Positions 36,318 through 45,747 are shown, counted from the first letter of the stretch. The stretch is 64,000 bases of DNA from Chitinophaga sancti (GCF_034087045.1 NZ_CP139247.1:4614001-4678000), one strand, 5' to 3'. Notes: a model not told the origin generated them from the letters alone. Program-made: numbers and translations.

Positions 36318-36746
36318 ATGAAAAAAACACTGATGTGTGGATTGTCATCCACTACATGGCCTGCCTTTTTGTTTCTATTCCTTACCTTCCTGAATTTTGT
36401 GGAATTCGGACAAAATTTGTATTCAATTATCGGTAAAGTTTTAACTTCTGAAAATCGCCCTGTGCCAGGGGAAACTATTAAAGAAAAGGGTACAAAGGAG
36501 GAGGTATGGAATTTTGTGGAGACTGAGCTGAAAGCGGCGTATCCGGTGCTATCTGCGCCCCGGCCTACTGAAAATGGACTTATGACAGCAGGGGCGGCCC
36601 TGGCAATTTTAGGTAGGTTGCAGATGGCGGAGAAGAAATGGAGTGAAGCTGACATTAGACCGGAAACTGCAAAAGAAAGTCATGTCAGTAATATAAATCC
36701 TCAAAATTTACCTAGTTTTATTTCAAAGAATCATGACACAATTTAA
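36318..36746 (+). pseudogene. Fused SusC/SusD remnant (deletion scar)
   Basis: One open frame of 142 residues joins two unrelated pieces. Residues 1-52 are a SusC-type start: signal/hydrophobic segment and the carboxypeptidase-like beginning YSIIGKVLTSENRPVPG. From about 58 on it is SusD/RagB-like: EEVWNFVETELKAAYPVLSA, then NGLMTAGAALAILGRLQMAEKKWSEAD, a TPR helix pair of SusD. The remaining receptor and SusD sequence is absent, consistent with an in-frame deletion of several kilobases. It immediately precedes the fucose genes and overlaps the mutarotase start. Confidence 0.75.
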
Positions 36747-37092
36747 AAGATATTGTCTTGCATTGGATCTGAAAGACGATCCGCAAATGATGAGTGAATA
36801 TGAGGACTGGCATAAGCCGTCAAATTCCTGGCGTGAAATTACCGATAGTATAATGGATGCAGGTGTCGTCAGTATGCAGATATATCGGGTGTTTAATCGC
36901 TTATTCATGATTATGGAAGTAGATCATACTTTTAGTTTTGAGCGTAAAAAAGAAATGGATCATGCAAATGAAAAAGTGCGGAAATGGGAAGAAATAATGG
37001 ATAAGTATCAACAGTTATTACCGGGAACTACTCCCGGAACAAAGTGGGTGTTGATGGAAAAAATTTATGATCTAAATAATATCAGCCAATGA
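36733..37092 (+). CDS. L-rhamnose/L-fucose mutarotase family protein
   Basis: A 119-residue cytoplasmic epimerase interconverting the anomers of a 6-deoxyhexose. The RhaM-like pattern is visible: start QFKRYCLALDLKDDP, YEDWHKPSNSWREI with a catalytic His, and a dimeric ferredoxin-like layout (MQIYRVFNRLFMIMEVD). Linked to a fucosidase and a fucose-type dehydrogenase, so L-fucose is the likelier substrate. Its ATG overlaps the preceding remnant's stop, and its stop overlaps the fucosidase start by 4 bases. Confidence 0.88.
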   Translation: MTQFKRYCLALDLKDDPQMMSEYEDWHKPSNSWREITDSIMDAGVVSMQIYRVFNRLFMIMEVDHTFSFERKKEMDHANEKVRKWEEIMDKYQQLLPGTTPGTKWVLMEKIYDLNNISQ

Positions 37093-38732
37093 ATAGAAGA
37101 AATTTAATCAAACAAATTGGCATAGCAGGCGCTGCTATGCTGTTGCCCGGAAGGTTACAGGCTTTTTCTGAAAGTAGAGAAGGGATGATAAAAGGTCCTT
37201 TTCAGCCTACATGGTCCTCGCTGGAAAAGTTCCGCACGCCCGAGTGGTTTCGCGATGCAAAGTTTGGTATATGGGCACATTGGGGACCGCAATGCCAGGC
37301 TGAGAGTGGAGATTGGTATGCACGTCATATGTACATAGAAGGACACAGGCAGTATAATATTCATTTGAAAAAATACGGACATCCTTCCAAATTTGGTTTC
37401 AAGGATGTAATCAACGAATGGAAAGCCGAAAGCTGGAATCCCGATGCGCTTGTTGCGCTTTATAAAAAGGCCGGAGCTAAATATTTTATTGCACTCGCCA
37501 ACCATCACGATAACCTGGACCTATACGACAGTAAGTATCAGCCGGTCTGGAACAGTCTGAAGGTTGGACCTAAAAAGGACCTGGTTGGCGGATGGGTAAA
37601 AGCAGCAAAAAACCAGGGATTACATTTTGGGGTAAGCGTACACGCTGCGCATACCTGGAGCTGGATGGAAACTGCACAAAGGGCAGATAAACAAGGGGCA
37701 TATGCCGGTATCCCTTATGACGGGAAGCTCAGTAAAAAGGAAGGGAAAGGCACCTGGTGGGAAGGATTGGATCCGCAGGACCTCTATGCCCAGAATCATC
37801 CTTTGAGTGAAAATAGTTACGACAATGGCATGATTCATCGCCAGTGGGGCTGGGGGAATGGGGTTTGCCCTCCCTCACCGGCATATTGTGAAAAATTTTA
37901 TAACCGGACTGTGGATCTTATTGACAAGTATGATCCTGATCTGATTTATTTTGATGATACAGCACTGCCGCTATGGCCGGCGAGCGATGCTGGATTACGT
38001 ATAGCAGCTCATTTTTACAACCGGAGTCTGAAAACGCGGAAGTCACTCGAAGTGGTTATAAACGGGAAAATCCTGGATGAACAGCAGCGCAAATGTATGG
38101 TGTGGGATATTGAACGGGGGCAAAGTAACAATATAGAACCTTTACCGTGGCAAACAGACACTTGTATAGGGGATTGGCATTATGACAAGGAGATCTTCGA
38201 AAGGAAGGGCTATAAAAGCTCCAAAATGGTTATCCAGATGTTGGTTGACATAGTCAGTAAAAACGGGAACCTGTTATTGAATATTCCGGTAAGGGGAAAT
38301 GGTACCATCGATGAAGAGGAACGGAAGATCGTGGAGGAAATTGGAGAGTGGATGTCTGCAAATGGTGAAAGTATTTATGGCACCAGACCCTGGAAAGTAT
38401 TTGGCGAAGGACCGGCATTAGAAAATGTGGCACCGTTAAGTGCGCAGGGTTTTAATGAAGGGAAGGGGCGACCCTATACGGATAAGGATATCAGGTTTGT
38501 ATCTAAGGGTGATACCCTGTATGCAACGGTGATGGAATGGCCGGAAAATGGCAGGGTAATGATTAAAGCGCTTGCTACAGGCAGTGCCCATTACCCCGGT
38601 ACCATCAGCAGAGTATCATTACCCGGAAATAGTTCACCTTTAAAATTCAGCCGCAGTTCGAACGGATTGGAAGTAGAATTGCCAGCACGATCTGGGTTAC
38701 TGTCTTATGCCCTGCCGCTGAAAATAAACTGA
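37089..38732 (+). CDS. Alpha-L-fucosidase, GH29
   Basis: A 547-residue exported hydrolase releasing L-fucose from glycans. A twin-arginine-like signal (MNRRNLIKQIGIAGAAML) leads into the GH29 catalytic domain: TPEWFRDAKFGIWAHWGP, LANHHDN, HAAHTWSWMETAQRAD and the nucleophile Asp in DPDLIYFDDTALPLW; NGNLLLNIPVRGNGTID follows. The last 120 residues form a small beta domain. The family HHDG motif reads HHDN here. Translationally coupled to the mutarotase. With AraC regulator and dehydrogenase next door it forms a fucose-use locus. Confidence 0.93.
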   Translation: MNRRNLIKQIGIAGAAMLLPGRLQAFSESREGMIKGPFQPTWSSLEKFRTPEWFRDAKFGIWAHWGPQCQAESGDWYARHMYIEGHRQYNIHLKKYGHPSKFGFKDVINEWKAESWNPDALVALYKKAGAKYFIALANHHDNLDLYDSKYQPVWNSLKVGPKKDLVGGWVKAAKNQGLHFGVSVHAAHTWSWMETAQRADKQGAYAGIPYDGKLSKKEGKGTWWEGLDPQDLYAQNHPLSENSYDNGMIHRQWGWGNGVCPPSPAYCEKFYNRTVDLIDKYDPDLIYFDDTALPLWPASDAGLRIAAHFYNRSLKTRKSLEVVINGKILDEQQRKCMVWDIERGQSNNIEPLPWQTDTCIGDWHYDKEIFERKGYKSSKMVIQMLVDIVSKNGNLLLNIPVRGNGTIDEEERKIVEEIGEWMSANGESIYGTRPWKVFGEGPALENVAPLSAQGFNEGKGRPYTDKDIRFVSKGDTLYATVMEWPENGRVMIKALATGSAHYPGTISRVSLPGNSSPLKFSRSSNGLEVELPARSGLLSYALPLKIN

Positions 38733-38751
38733 TACGTTTAAGTGGAAGTAC

Positions 38752-38790
38752 ATCCTGCTAAGCTTTTCGAAAGCTGGCAGGATTTTTTAT
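38752..38790. terminator. Terminator between fucosidase and AraC gene
   Basis: ATCCTGC (38752-38758) pairs with GCAGGAT (38777-38783); inside, AGCTTT pairs with AAAGCT. A T-run follows on the + strand. Confidence 0.8.
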
Positions 38791-39659
38791 TATATGTTAT
38801 AAGCATGGCTATCCCTGTAAACCCCGGGTGTTTGCCCCGTTGTGCATTTAAACACCCGGGCAAAATAGCTTAAGGTTTCAAATCCTGTTTGTTCAGCGAT
38901 TTCCGCAAATGAAAAATTGGATGTTAGCATTAAGAACTGGGCACGTTCTATACGTTTTTGCTGAATAAACTGAAGCGGACGCTGGCCGGTATGCTGATAA
39001 AAAGATCTGGAAAAGTGATCTGTGCTTAGGTTGGCCCGGGCTGCCAGCTCTTCTACAGAAATATTTCCGGATAAATTAGTTTGTATATGATTGATCGCTT
39101 CCATGATCCTGGAAGGAATCGGTTTTTTGTTTTCATTGGCAAAATCCGTACAGTTTAGAAACCTGGATAATAATATTTGTATTAATCCCTGCGTTTCCAG
39201 TATAGTCGATAAGTTCAACCGGGAATTGGCATCCTGGAAGCCTTTCAGTATATTACTTTTTTCATAGACTTTAGGGTTGTCAGATTTCCGGAGATCTCTG
39301 CCCGGATTTATGGTAATGAGCCTTTTGAATAGATCTATATCAGCAACAGTCGCTTCTGTTTGTAATAGTTTTCTACTTGCTGCAAAAAGGGAACTTCCAT
39401 CCGACGATTCCTCTATAAAATGAATGTAATATTGGCTGAGATTGGAAAGGCAGGTCTGGTTGAACATAGTAAAGCTCGGTATGAGATAGAGGTGCCCTTT
39501 TTCCAGTGTAATTTGTTTTTCAGGATTTGAAAGATGTCCAACACCATCATCAATCAGGTATAAACGGTAAAACGGACTGATTACATTGAGATAGTTCCAA
39601 CTCTCATTCAATTGTACATAGTCTGTATTCAGTAATGAGAATGTAAATCGGTTCCTCAT
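38790..39659 (-). CDS. AraC-family regulator of the fucose locus
   Basis: A 290-residue regulator with an N-terminal sugar-sensing cupin-like half (about 1-170) and the AraC DNA-binding half at the end: NISVEELAARANLSTDHFSRSFYQHTGQRPLQFIQQ and FSFAEIAEQTGFETLSYFARVFKCTTGQTP. I choose the ATG at 39659 (MRNRFTFSLL); an upstream in-frame start at 39818 adds 53 residues of poor quality that reach into the promoter shared with the divergent dehydrogenase. It probably senses L-fucose or a product. Confidence 0.88.
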   Translation of the reverse strand: MRNRFTFSLLNTDYVQLNESWNYLNVISPFYRLYLIDDGVGHLSNPEKQITLEKGHLYLIPSFTMFNQTCLSNLSQYYIHFIEESSDGSSLFAASRKLLQTEATVADIDLFKRLITINPGRDLRKSDNPKVYEKSNILKGFQDANSRLNLSTILETQGLIQILLSRFLNCTDFANENKKPIPSRIMEAINHIQTNLSGNISVEELAARANLSTDHFSRSFYQHTGQRPLQFIQQKRIERAQFLMLTSNFSFAEIAEQTGFETLSYFARVFKCTTGQTPGVYRDSHAYNI

Positions 39660-39834
39660 AACGGCAGCAATTTGTAAGTTGGTTTGAATTGGAAAACTAC
39701 ATAAAATTTCTTTAATTACATTTATTAAACAGGCCGGAATTGTATATACAAATGTCGTTTTTGTATAACAGAAATTTGCCTGAATGTATTCATATTTGAA
39801 TGGATGTAAATCAGACATTTAAAATCAACCGTAC

Positions 39835-40815
39835 ATGCTTCAACTTTCAGAAGTCATCATGGGTACCAGTGGCCTTGGAAATTTATACCAGGAATTGTCC
39901 CAACCAACCAAGACTGCAATTGTAAAGGAATTTATCACACATTCAGCAGCTCCACCTGCATTTGATTCTGCCGGGAAATATGGTGCCGGGCTTGCACTTG
40001 AATGTCTTGGTCAGGCACTTCATGAATTAGCGGTTTCGCCAGATGATGTCATTATCAGCAACAAACTGGGGTGGTTAAGGGTGCCATTGGAACATGCTGA
40101 ACCTACCTTTGAACCAGGTATATGGAAAAACCTTCAATATGATGCCATACAGCGGATAGGTTATGAAGGTATAATGGAGTGTTATGAGCAGGGCAACCAA
40201 CTGTTGGGAAATTACAATGCCAATTTTGTTTCCGTTCATGATCCTGATGAGTATTTGGCTAAAGCTATCGACAAATCACATGAAGAAAATCTTTATGACG
40301 ATATTTTATTAGCCTATAAAGCATTGAATGATTTGAAAAAGAGCGGCCAGGTAAGGGCGGTAGGTGTTGGGGCAAAGGACTGGCGGTTTATAAAGCGTTT
40401 ATCAGGTGATGTGCAATTGGATTGGGTGATGTTTGCAAACAGTTATACGATATATGATCATCCTGTTGAACTGGCCCTTTTCATGCATGATCTTCAAAGC
40501 CGTGGGATATTTGTAATTAATTCTGCTGTGTTTAATGGAGGATTTTTGACAGGAGGAGATTATTACAATTATAAACCCGTAGATAAGGAGGATGAGTACG
40601 GGCAGGCATTGCTTACCTGGCGTGCACGTTTTTTTGCTGTTTGTTCAAAGTACGAGCTTAGTCCTGCGACAGCTTGCATCCGTTTTGGTTTGTCTGCTCC
40701 CGGAGTGAAGAGCATAGCATTGAATACAAGCCGGCCAGAGCAGGTTGCAAAGAATTTGATGATGACGAAAGCGGAAATTCCTCCGGCGTTCTGGAAGGAG
40801 GTTATATTGTTATAA
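39835..40815 (+). CDS. Aldo-keto reductase, D-threo-aldose (L-fucose) 1-dehydrogenase-like
   Basis: A 326-residue NAD(P)-dependent TIM-barrel enzyme oxidising L-fucose to L-fuconolactone. The starting strand VIMGTSGLGNLY, FDSAGKYGAGLALECLGQAL (catalytic Asp and Tyr), ISNKLGWLRVPL (Lys), VSVHDPDEYLA (His) and the cofactor region SAPGVKSIALNTSRPEQVAKNL are all present. The insertion typical of D-threo-aldose dehydrogenases around 85-125 is present. Divergent from the AraC gene. Downstream fuconate dehydratase and aldolase genes are not in the window. Confidence 0.88.
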   Translation: MLQLSEVIMGTSGLGNLYQELSQPTKTAIVKEFITHSAAPPAFDSAGKYGAGLALECLGQALHELAVSPDDVIISNKLGWLRVPLEHAEPTFEPGIWKNLQYDAIQRIGYEGIMECYEQGNQLLGNYNANFVSVHDPDEYLAKAIDKSHEENLYDDILLAYKALNDLKKSGQVRAVGVGAKDWRFIKRLSGDVQLDWVMFANSYTIYDHPVELALFMHDLQSRGIFVINSAVFNGGFLTGGDYYNYKPVDKEDEYGQALLTWRARFFAVCSKYELSPATACIRFGLSAPGVKSIALNTSRPEQVAKNLMMTKAEIPPAFWKEVILL

Positions 40816-41022
40816 TTGAAATTCGGCTTAAGTTGATATTTTCAGATTCTAATAATTTCTTAAGTTTTCTATATCCATGTTCAGTCTTTCTTATTCAAGC
40901 TTTCTGTGAACAGGCGAATGGACGATGATTTGCAGGTAGGCTTTGGCAGCGTATTCTTTCTTCTTCCCTGAGCCGGAAGATGAATTTAATATTCCAGTCT
41001 GCTGTTCATTATCCGGTTTTGT

Positions 41023-42033
41023 TTACATAATATCACCCTTAAAGTAATTATCCATTAACCTGAGATATCTGACAGTTTGTGATAAATAATCATTTTTGGT
41101 TGTTTCATTTTCCGCACTGCCCGCCCTGAGGCTGTTCACCTTTGCCCTTACATTTGCACGGTAACCTTTATAATATCTAAATAGTTTTAGTTCTTTAGCA
41201 GATTTAACAGCGGGAAAGAATTCGTTATAATTACTGACAAACAGCTCAGAGAGATCCTGTCTTCCAGCTGCATCCAGGTCCATACATAGAAATGCAATTT
41301 CATTTAGTATATCTATCTGCCTGAAGCTATCATTAAATTCTATGCAATCAAAAGGCTGTGGATCCGGCAACAAAAAAATGTTTCTTGTATGGAGGTCACC
41401 ATGGCAGTCCCGGAAATAACCATTCTTAATTCTTTCAGTCAGATAGGAGGCATTTTCCCTGATAAAGAGATCAGAAAATTGTATCGCTTTATCAATAATA
41501 AGGGAATCGGTCTTCCCGAGGTTTTCACTTAAGAATTCCTTTTCATTTTTAAGATCATTAAATTGTTCCTGCAATTCAAAGGGATCTATTCCATATACCT
41601 TAGTCGTATTTTTATGGAAATATGCTATTTTCTCTGCCAGTTTGTGAATGTGTTCCGAAGTAACTTTATTTTTAGATAGTAAAATATCCATTTGAAGATC
41701 TCCATCCAGCTTCATCATTTTTACAGCATAATCAATTATTTCTCCTTCATCCCCGCCCCAATAATAGCAGCCGGATTTGACGCGGATGGGTTGTACATCA
41801 AGATATATATTTTCGGTGAGTCGATTATTGAGCGTGATTTCCTGCTCACAATAATATTTCCTTTTTTCACACGTCGAAAAATCAAGGAAGGAAAAGTGAA
41901 CGGGTTTCTTGATTTTATAGACATTAGTAGCTGCTACGATCACCCATGAAATATGGGTTTCTATCAGTTTTGGCTGCTCTTGTGCATGCATACTTATATC
42001 AGCTAGTAATTTATTGATCTGCTCCCTGGTCAT
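41023..42033 (-). CDS. Aminoglycoside phosphotransferase-like kinase, COG2187
   Basis: A 336-residue protein-kinase-like fold. N-terminal lobe: THISWVIVAATNVYKIKKPVHFSFLDF with the ATP-binding Lys; catalytic loop HGDLHTRNIF and metal Asp in DCIEFNDSFRQIDILNEIAFLCMDLD. COG2187 proteins are usually the N-terminal half of about 500-residue proteins that end with an AAA kinase; here that half is the next gene upstream, overlapping by 23 bases. Small-molecule substrate unknown. True antibiotic resistance is unlikely. Confidence 0.85.
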   Translation of the reverse strand: MTREQINKLLADISMHAQEQPKLIETHISWVIVAATNVYKIKKPVHFSFLDFSTCEKRKYYCEQEITLNNRLTENIYLDVQPIRVKSGCYYWGGDEGEIIDYAVKMMKLDGDLQMDILLSKNKVTSEHIHKLAEKIAYFHKNTTKVYGIDPFELQEQFNDLKNEKEFLSENLGKTDSLIIDKAIQFSDLFIRENASYLTERIKNGYFRDCHGDLHTRNIFLLPDPQPFDCIEFNDSFRQIDILNEIAFLCMDLDAAGRQDLSELFVSNYNEFFPAVKSAKELKLFRYYKGYRANVRAKVNSLRAGSAENETTKNDYLSQTVRYLRLMDNYFKGDIM

Positions 42034-42523
42034 GGTTTGATCTTATATATTTTAATGCTGTACCGAGCAGTTCACTTATATTATTGTTTGTCGAAACGAG
42101 GGTCAGGTGAGGGTCATGTATGGGTTCATATTGCGCTTTTAATTGTTGATACACATGAAAGTCGGCCTCACTGTCGGCTCTTTTTTGCCCCAGTCTCTCT
42201 TTTATAAGTGATTCTGCTGCAGTTACTTCGATAATGCGGATCTGGCTGCCCGGACCGGCTTCCAGGATGAACTTTTGCCGGAGGCTATCCCTGTAAAATG
42301 TAGCGTCCAGCACTATGTCTTTTTTTGCCCGGATGGCTGCCACCATTCTATTATACATTTCGTCATATACGCTTTCTTTCTCTTTGGCAGAGTAATTGCG
42401 GTTAGGTATCATCTTTTTCCTGATACGGTCGCTACTGGCATAGACAGCCTGCAGTTCATCAGCCAAACGTACTGCCAGGTAGCTTTTTCCTGATCCGGGC
42501 AATCCTGTGACGATGATTACCAT
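42011..42523 (-). CDS. AAA-type small-molecule kinase (COG0645-like)
   Basis: A 170-residue P-loop kinase: Walker A GLPGSGKSYLA at 7-17, YASSDRIRKKM, VLDATFYRDSLRQKF and a lid-type IKERLGQKRADSEADFHVYQQL. In many bacteria this domain is fused behind COG2187. Here the order is kinase gene first, then COG2187, with a 23-base overlap, so the pair likely makes one complex. It is the first gene before the stress island, divergent from the BON gene by 296 bases. Confidence 0.85.
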   Translation of the reverse strand: MVIIVTGLPGSGKSYLAVRLADELQAVYASSDRIRKKMIPNRNYSAKEKESVYDEMYNRMVAAIRAKKDIVLDATFYRDSLRQKFILEAGPGSQIRIIEVTAAESLIKERLGQKRADSEADFHVYQQLKAQYEPIHDPHLTLVSTNNNISELLGTALKYIRSNHDQGADQ

Positions 42524-42711
42524 ACTGAATAATTTTTGTAATCCGATTGAAAGGTAATTTAAATATCATTTCCTTCTTTGTTTCAGGGAAATAAATGCAA
42601 TTAAGCAGACAATCTCCTGTTTTAGATGGCTAAAGTAATATCAATTTATGTGGATGGAAATGATGCTTCCTATAGTTTTTTCACACATTGCTCATACCGG
42701 GTGTTTTTCGG

Positions 42712-42725
42712 GTGATGGATGTCAT
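42712..42725. promoter_or_regulatory. FixK/FNR-type dyad before BON gene
   Basis: GTGAT-GGAT-GTCAT fits TGA(T/C)-N4-(A/G)TCA with one G:A half-site difference. Its centre lies about 101 bases before the GTG start at 42820. Confidence 0.5.
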
Positions 42726-42819
42726 TATTCAGCATGATATTTCTTAATATTTGGGGGCCACACATATTTTAACTTTAATATGAAAGTTGGATATTCTTTA
42801 ACCCTAAAAAAAACGGATA

Positions 42820-43494
42820 GTGAGAAGTGATTATATATTGCAACAAAATGTCCTGGATGAATTTTTGTGGGAACCATCCCTGGAAGCTGCAGAAATAGGG
42901 GTGTCAGTTAAAAATGGAATTGTAACCTTAAGCGGTACAGTGGATAGTATTAGTAAAAAGAACTCAGCAGAACGTGCGGTGAAAAGAATTAAGGATGTTA
43001 AGGCCGTAGCAATGGCTATAGAAGTAGTTTATCCCAGCAATAGCAGGAAAACAGACGCTGAGATTGCAAAGGCTGCTCTAGATGCATTGGCATGGAATAG
43101 CCTGGTTCCAAAAGATCACATCCGCATCGAAGTAGAAAATGGATATATCACTTTGGAAGGGGAAGTGGAATGGCAATATCAGCGGAATGCTGCAAAAGAT
43201 GTTGTTAAAGACCTGCAGGGGGTGAAAGGCATTGCTAATTTGATTGTTGTAAAACCAATCCCATCTTCTTTCCTGGTAAAGAACAATATTTTGAACGCAT
43301 TGCACCGGATGGCAAATATTGACGCTCATAATATCCAGGTTTTAACCCTGGATAATACGATCATCCTCAATGGAACAGTGCGCTCCTGGCGGGAGCTGGA
43401 ACAGGTGGAACATGTAGTCTGGTCTACACCTGGAGTTTCAGCTGTTATCAATGACCTTGAAGTAGCGTATTATGAAACGGTTACTATCAGATAA
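42820..43494 (+). CDS. Three-BON-domain stress protein
   Basis: A 224-residue protein of three BON repeats (about 3-70, 78-145 and 150-218), each with the alpha-beta-beta pattern and a conserved Gly (VKNGIVTLSGTVDS; VENGYITLEGEVEWQ; LDNTIILNGTVRSW). BON domains bind membranes or hydrophobic ligands, as in OsmY. There is no signal peptide, so this copy is cytoplasmic. The GTG start at 42820 is supported by the paralogue at 59532-60182, whose MKTDYELQQDV aligns with MRSDYILQQNV. 115 bases upstream of a universal stress protein gene. Confidence 0.88.
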   Translation: MRSDYILQQNVLDEFLWEPSLEAAEIGVSVKNGIVTLSGTVDSISKKNSAERAVKRIKDVKAVAMAIEVVYPSNSRKTDAEIAKAALDALAWNSLVPKDHIRIEVENGYITLEGEVEWQYQRNAAKDVVKDLQGVKGIANLIVVKPIPSSFLVKNNILNALHRMANIDAHNIQVLTLDNTIILNGTVRSWRELEQVEHVVWSTPGVSAVINDLEVAYYETVTIR

Positions 43495-43609
43495 TGTCTA
43501 TTGTTTTCCGGCTGTTACCCTTTTTACTGCTCCTCCCGAAACTACAAATTTGCTTGCTGACTTTCCGGAAATGACGGGTTGTTAATTTTATACCTAAACT
43601 ATTTTAATC

Positions 43610-44416
43610 ATGAAAAAGGTATTGGCGATTTTTGATGGTGGACAATATTCTAATGGTGTGATGGAGCTGTCTCAGCATATAAATGACAACCAGCCCATCT
43701 TGTTGGTAGGGAGCTTTCTTCCCGGAATTGATTTTACAGGTATGTCTGAAATGTATGGTTTTGGTGCGCTGGATATTCCTGTTCATATACGGGCAGACGA
43801 AGAAGTAGTGGACCAGAATATTGAGCGCTTCACAAATTATTGTATACATCATCATATCGAGTACAGGGTACACAAAGACTTATCTTTGGATGCCTATCCT
43901 ATATTTAAGAAGGAGAGTAGATTTGCTGATCTTCTCTTGATTGGGTCGCAGGAGTTTTTAGGACAACTGGCATTGAACATACCTGCAGAAAATTTGCGTG
44001 ATGCCCTTCATGATACGGAATGCCCTGTAATAGTGGTGCCCGAATATAAAAACGAGCCTGAAAATATAGTACTGGCTTATGATGGTACTGCGTCATCTGT
44101 ATTTGCCATTAAAATGTTCTGTTATCTGTTCCCGGAATTATGTAAGAAACCTACGATTCTTTTGCATGTAAATAGTAATAGGTCTATGCCGTCTTCTTCT
44201 GCTATTCAGTTATTATTGCGTGCGCATTATCCCAACTTCCAGGAGCTTGTAATGGAAACGATGCCGCTTTTTGAAGATTACATAATGAAGGTTCCTTCTC
44301 CAATACTGATAACCGGTGGATTTGGCCGTTCCGGTATATCTTCTGCATTCAGATCCAGCTTTGCCAGCAAGGCAATGTCCTTATTCAGGTTCCCCATATT
44401 TATCGCCCATTTGTGA
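43610..44416 (+). CDS. Universal stress protein, tandem UspA type
   Basis: A 268-residue protein of two UspA-like halves (about 1-143 and 148-268). The first contains KVLAIFDGGQYSNGVMEL and ESRFADLLLIGSQEF, then DTECPVIVVPE; the second NIVLAYDGTASSVFAIKMF and ITGGFGRSGISSAF with a G-x-G-R-S phosphate-type motif. Closest in the window to the 60552 paralogue. Such proteins bind ATP or AMP and support survival under growth arrest. It is in the presumed low-oxygen stress island. Confidence 0.93.
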   Translation: MKKVLAIFDGGQYSNGVMELSQHINDNQPILLVGSFLPGIDFTGMSEMYGFGALDIPVHIRADEEVVDQNIERFTNYCIHHHIEYRVHKDLSLDAYPIFKKESRFADLLLIGSQEFLGQLALNIPAENLRDALHDTECPVIVVPEYKNEPENIVLAYDGTASSVFAIKMFCYLFPELCKKPTILLHVNSNRSMPSSSAIQLLLRAHYPNFQELVMETMPLFEDYIMKVPSPILITGGFGRSGISSAFRSSFASKAMSLFRFPIFIAHL

Positions 44417-44501
44417 GCCTTTACTTTGGGGCAAAGGGCATACTTCCTATTTAAAGATTTTGGGATATATTTTTCTTTTGATGAAACCCGGAAAAGTATA
44501 A

Positions 44502-44515
44502 TTGATTGTCATCAT
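44502..44515. promoter_or_regulatory. FixK/FNR-type dyad before desaturase
   Basis: TTGAT-TGTC-ATCAT, one base off the ideal TTGAT-N4-ATCAA, lies 115 bases before the desaturase ATG. A separate GGTCAG/CTGACC hairpin (44533-44552) lies between them. Confidence 0.6.
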
Positions 44516-44629
44516 TCATGTAATGTGATTTTGGTCAGTATTTTACCTGACCATTGTGATCGGAAGGGATTTGTACATTAGTTATCTTGAAAGCAATTGT
44601 AAACTCCCTCATCTTAGAAATCCCGTGAT

Positions 44630-45727
44630 ATGAAAACGATAAAGTATATAAGTAGCGACGCATGGGAAAAACAGTTTTCTTCGACTGTTAGAAGTAATGT
44701 AAACAGTTATTTTAAAGAAAAAGGTATTTCCACCAAAGGAAATTTTACATTGGTGACACAGACTATCGCCATGTTGTTTTTATATATCGCTCCATATGTG
44801 CTATTGCTGACCGTTTCAATAAATATTTGGATCTCATTATTGCTGGTGATCACCATGGGGGTAGGAATGGCAGGGATAGGTATGTGTGTAATGCATGATG
44901 CGGTACATGGTTCATTCTCTGAGAAGGAATGGATTAATAAAATAATGGGAGGTACCATGTATTTGCTGGGTAGCAATGTGTTTAACTGGAAAGTGCAGCA
45001 TAATATGATGCATCATGCATATACTAATATTGAAGGGTACGATGAAGATATCGCGAAAAAAGGTCCTATCAGACTTTCTCAATATTCCCCATTAAAGAGA
45101 ATTCATCGTTATCAGTACATTCATGCATTTTTCTTTTATGGACTTATGACTATCGCGAAATTGTTTAATGATTTTACGCAGCTTTCCAGGTACAACAAAG
45201 AAGGAATAACCGAAAAATTCCACATTAATCCGGTGAGAGAGTATATTAAGATGGTTATAGTAAAAGTCCTTTACCTGTTTATTTTTATTGGTGTTCCTAT
45301 CCTATTTACCGGATATACCTGGTGGCAGGTACTTCTTGGATTTTTTATAATGCACTGGACTGCGGGAGCCATACTTAGTACTGTTTTTCAAATGGCGCAT
45401 GTGGTTGAAGGTGCCCAGCAGTTCATCGCCGATGAGAATGGGATTATTCATCATGATTGGGCTGTTCATGAACTACGGACAACAGCGGATTTTGCAAGGA
45501 ACAATCTTTTTCTGAATTGGTATATTGGGGGATTGAATTTTCAAATCGAACATCATCTTTTTCCAAATATCAGTCATGTACATTACAGAAAGATAGCGCC
45601 AATCGTGGAGTGGACGGCCCATGAATTCAATTTATTTTACAATTTAAAACCATCTTTTTTTGCAGCGCTTCGTTCACATATCCACAGGCTTAAAAAATTG
45701 GGTATGGGGGAAGAGAAGATTGCGTAA
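44630..45727 (+). CDS. Fatty acid desaturase (acyl-CoA/acyl-lipid type)
   Basis: A 365-residue membrane di-iron enzyme that puts double bonds in acyl chains. Three His boxes: HDAVH (89-93), HNMMHH (124-129) and QIEHH (305-309), separated by two hydrophobic hairpins (about 40-85 and 205-250), the layout of front-end-like desaturases. No fused cytochrome b5. It needs O2, so control by a FixK-type site, if real, may serve adaptation of membranes at low oxygen. A truncated membrane gene follows 20 bases downstream. Confidence 0.92.
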   Translation: MKTIKYISSDAWEKQFSSTVRSNVNSYFKEKGISTKGNFTLVTQTIAMLFLYIAPYVLLLTVSINIWISLLLVITMGVGMAGIGMCVMHDAVHGSFSEKEWINKIMGGTMYLLGSNVFNWKVQHNMMHHAYTNIEGYDEDIAKKGPIRLSQYSPLKRIHRYQYIHAFFFYGLMTIAKLFNDFTQLSRYNKEGITEKFHINPVREYIKMVIVKVLYLFIFIGVPILFTGYTWWQVLLGFFIMHWTAGAILSTVFQMAHVVEGAQQFIADENGIIHHDWAVHELRTTADFARNNLFLNWYIGGLNFQIEHHLFPNISHVHYRKIAPIVEWTAHEFNLFYNLKPSFFAALRSHIHRLKKLGMGEEKIA

Positions 45728-45747
45728 TTAAAGATTTAACATGGCGG

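Noticed and set aside
41023..42033. Aminoglycoside resistance gene
   Set aside because: It has the kinase fold but belongs to COG2187, paired with an AAA kinase, not to known resistance families.
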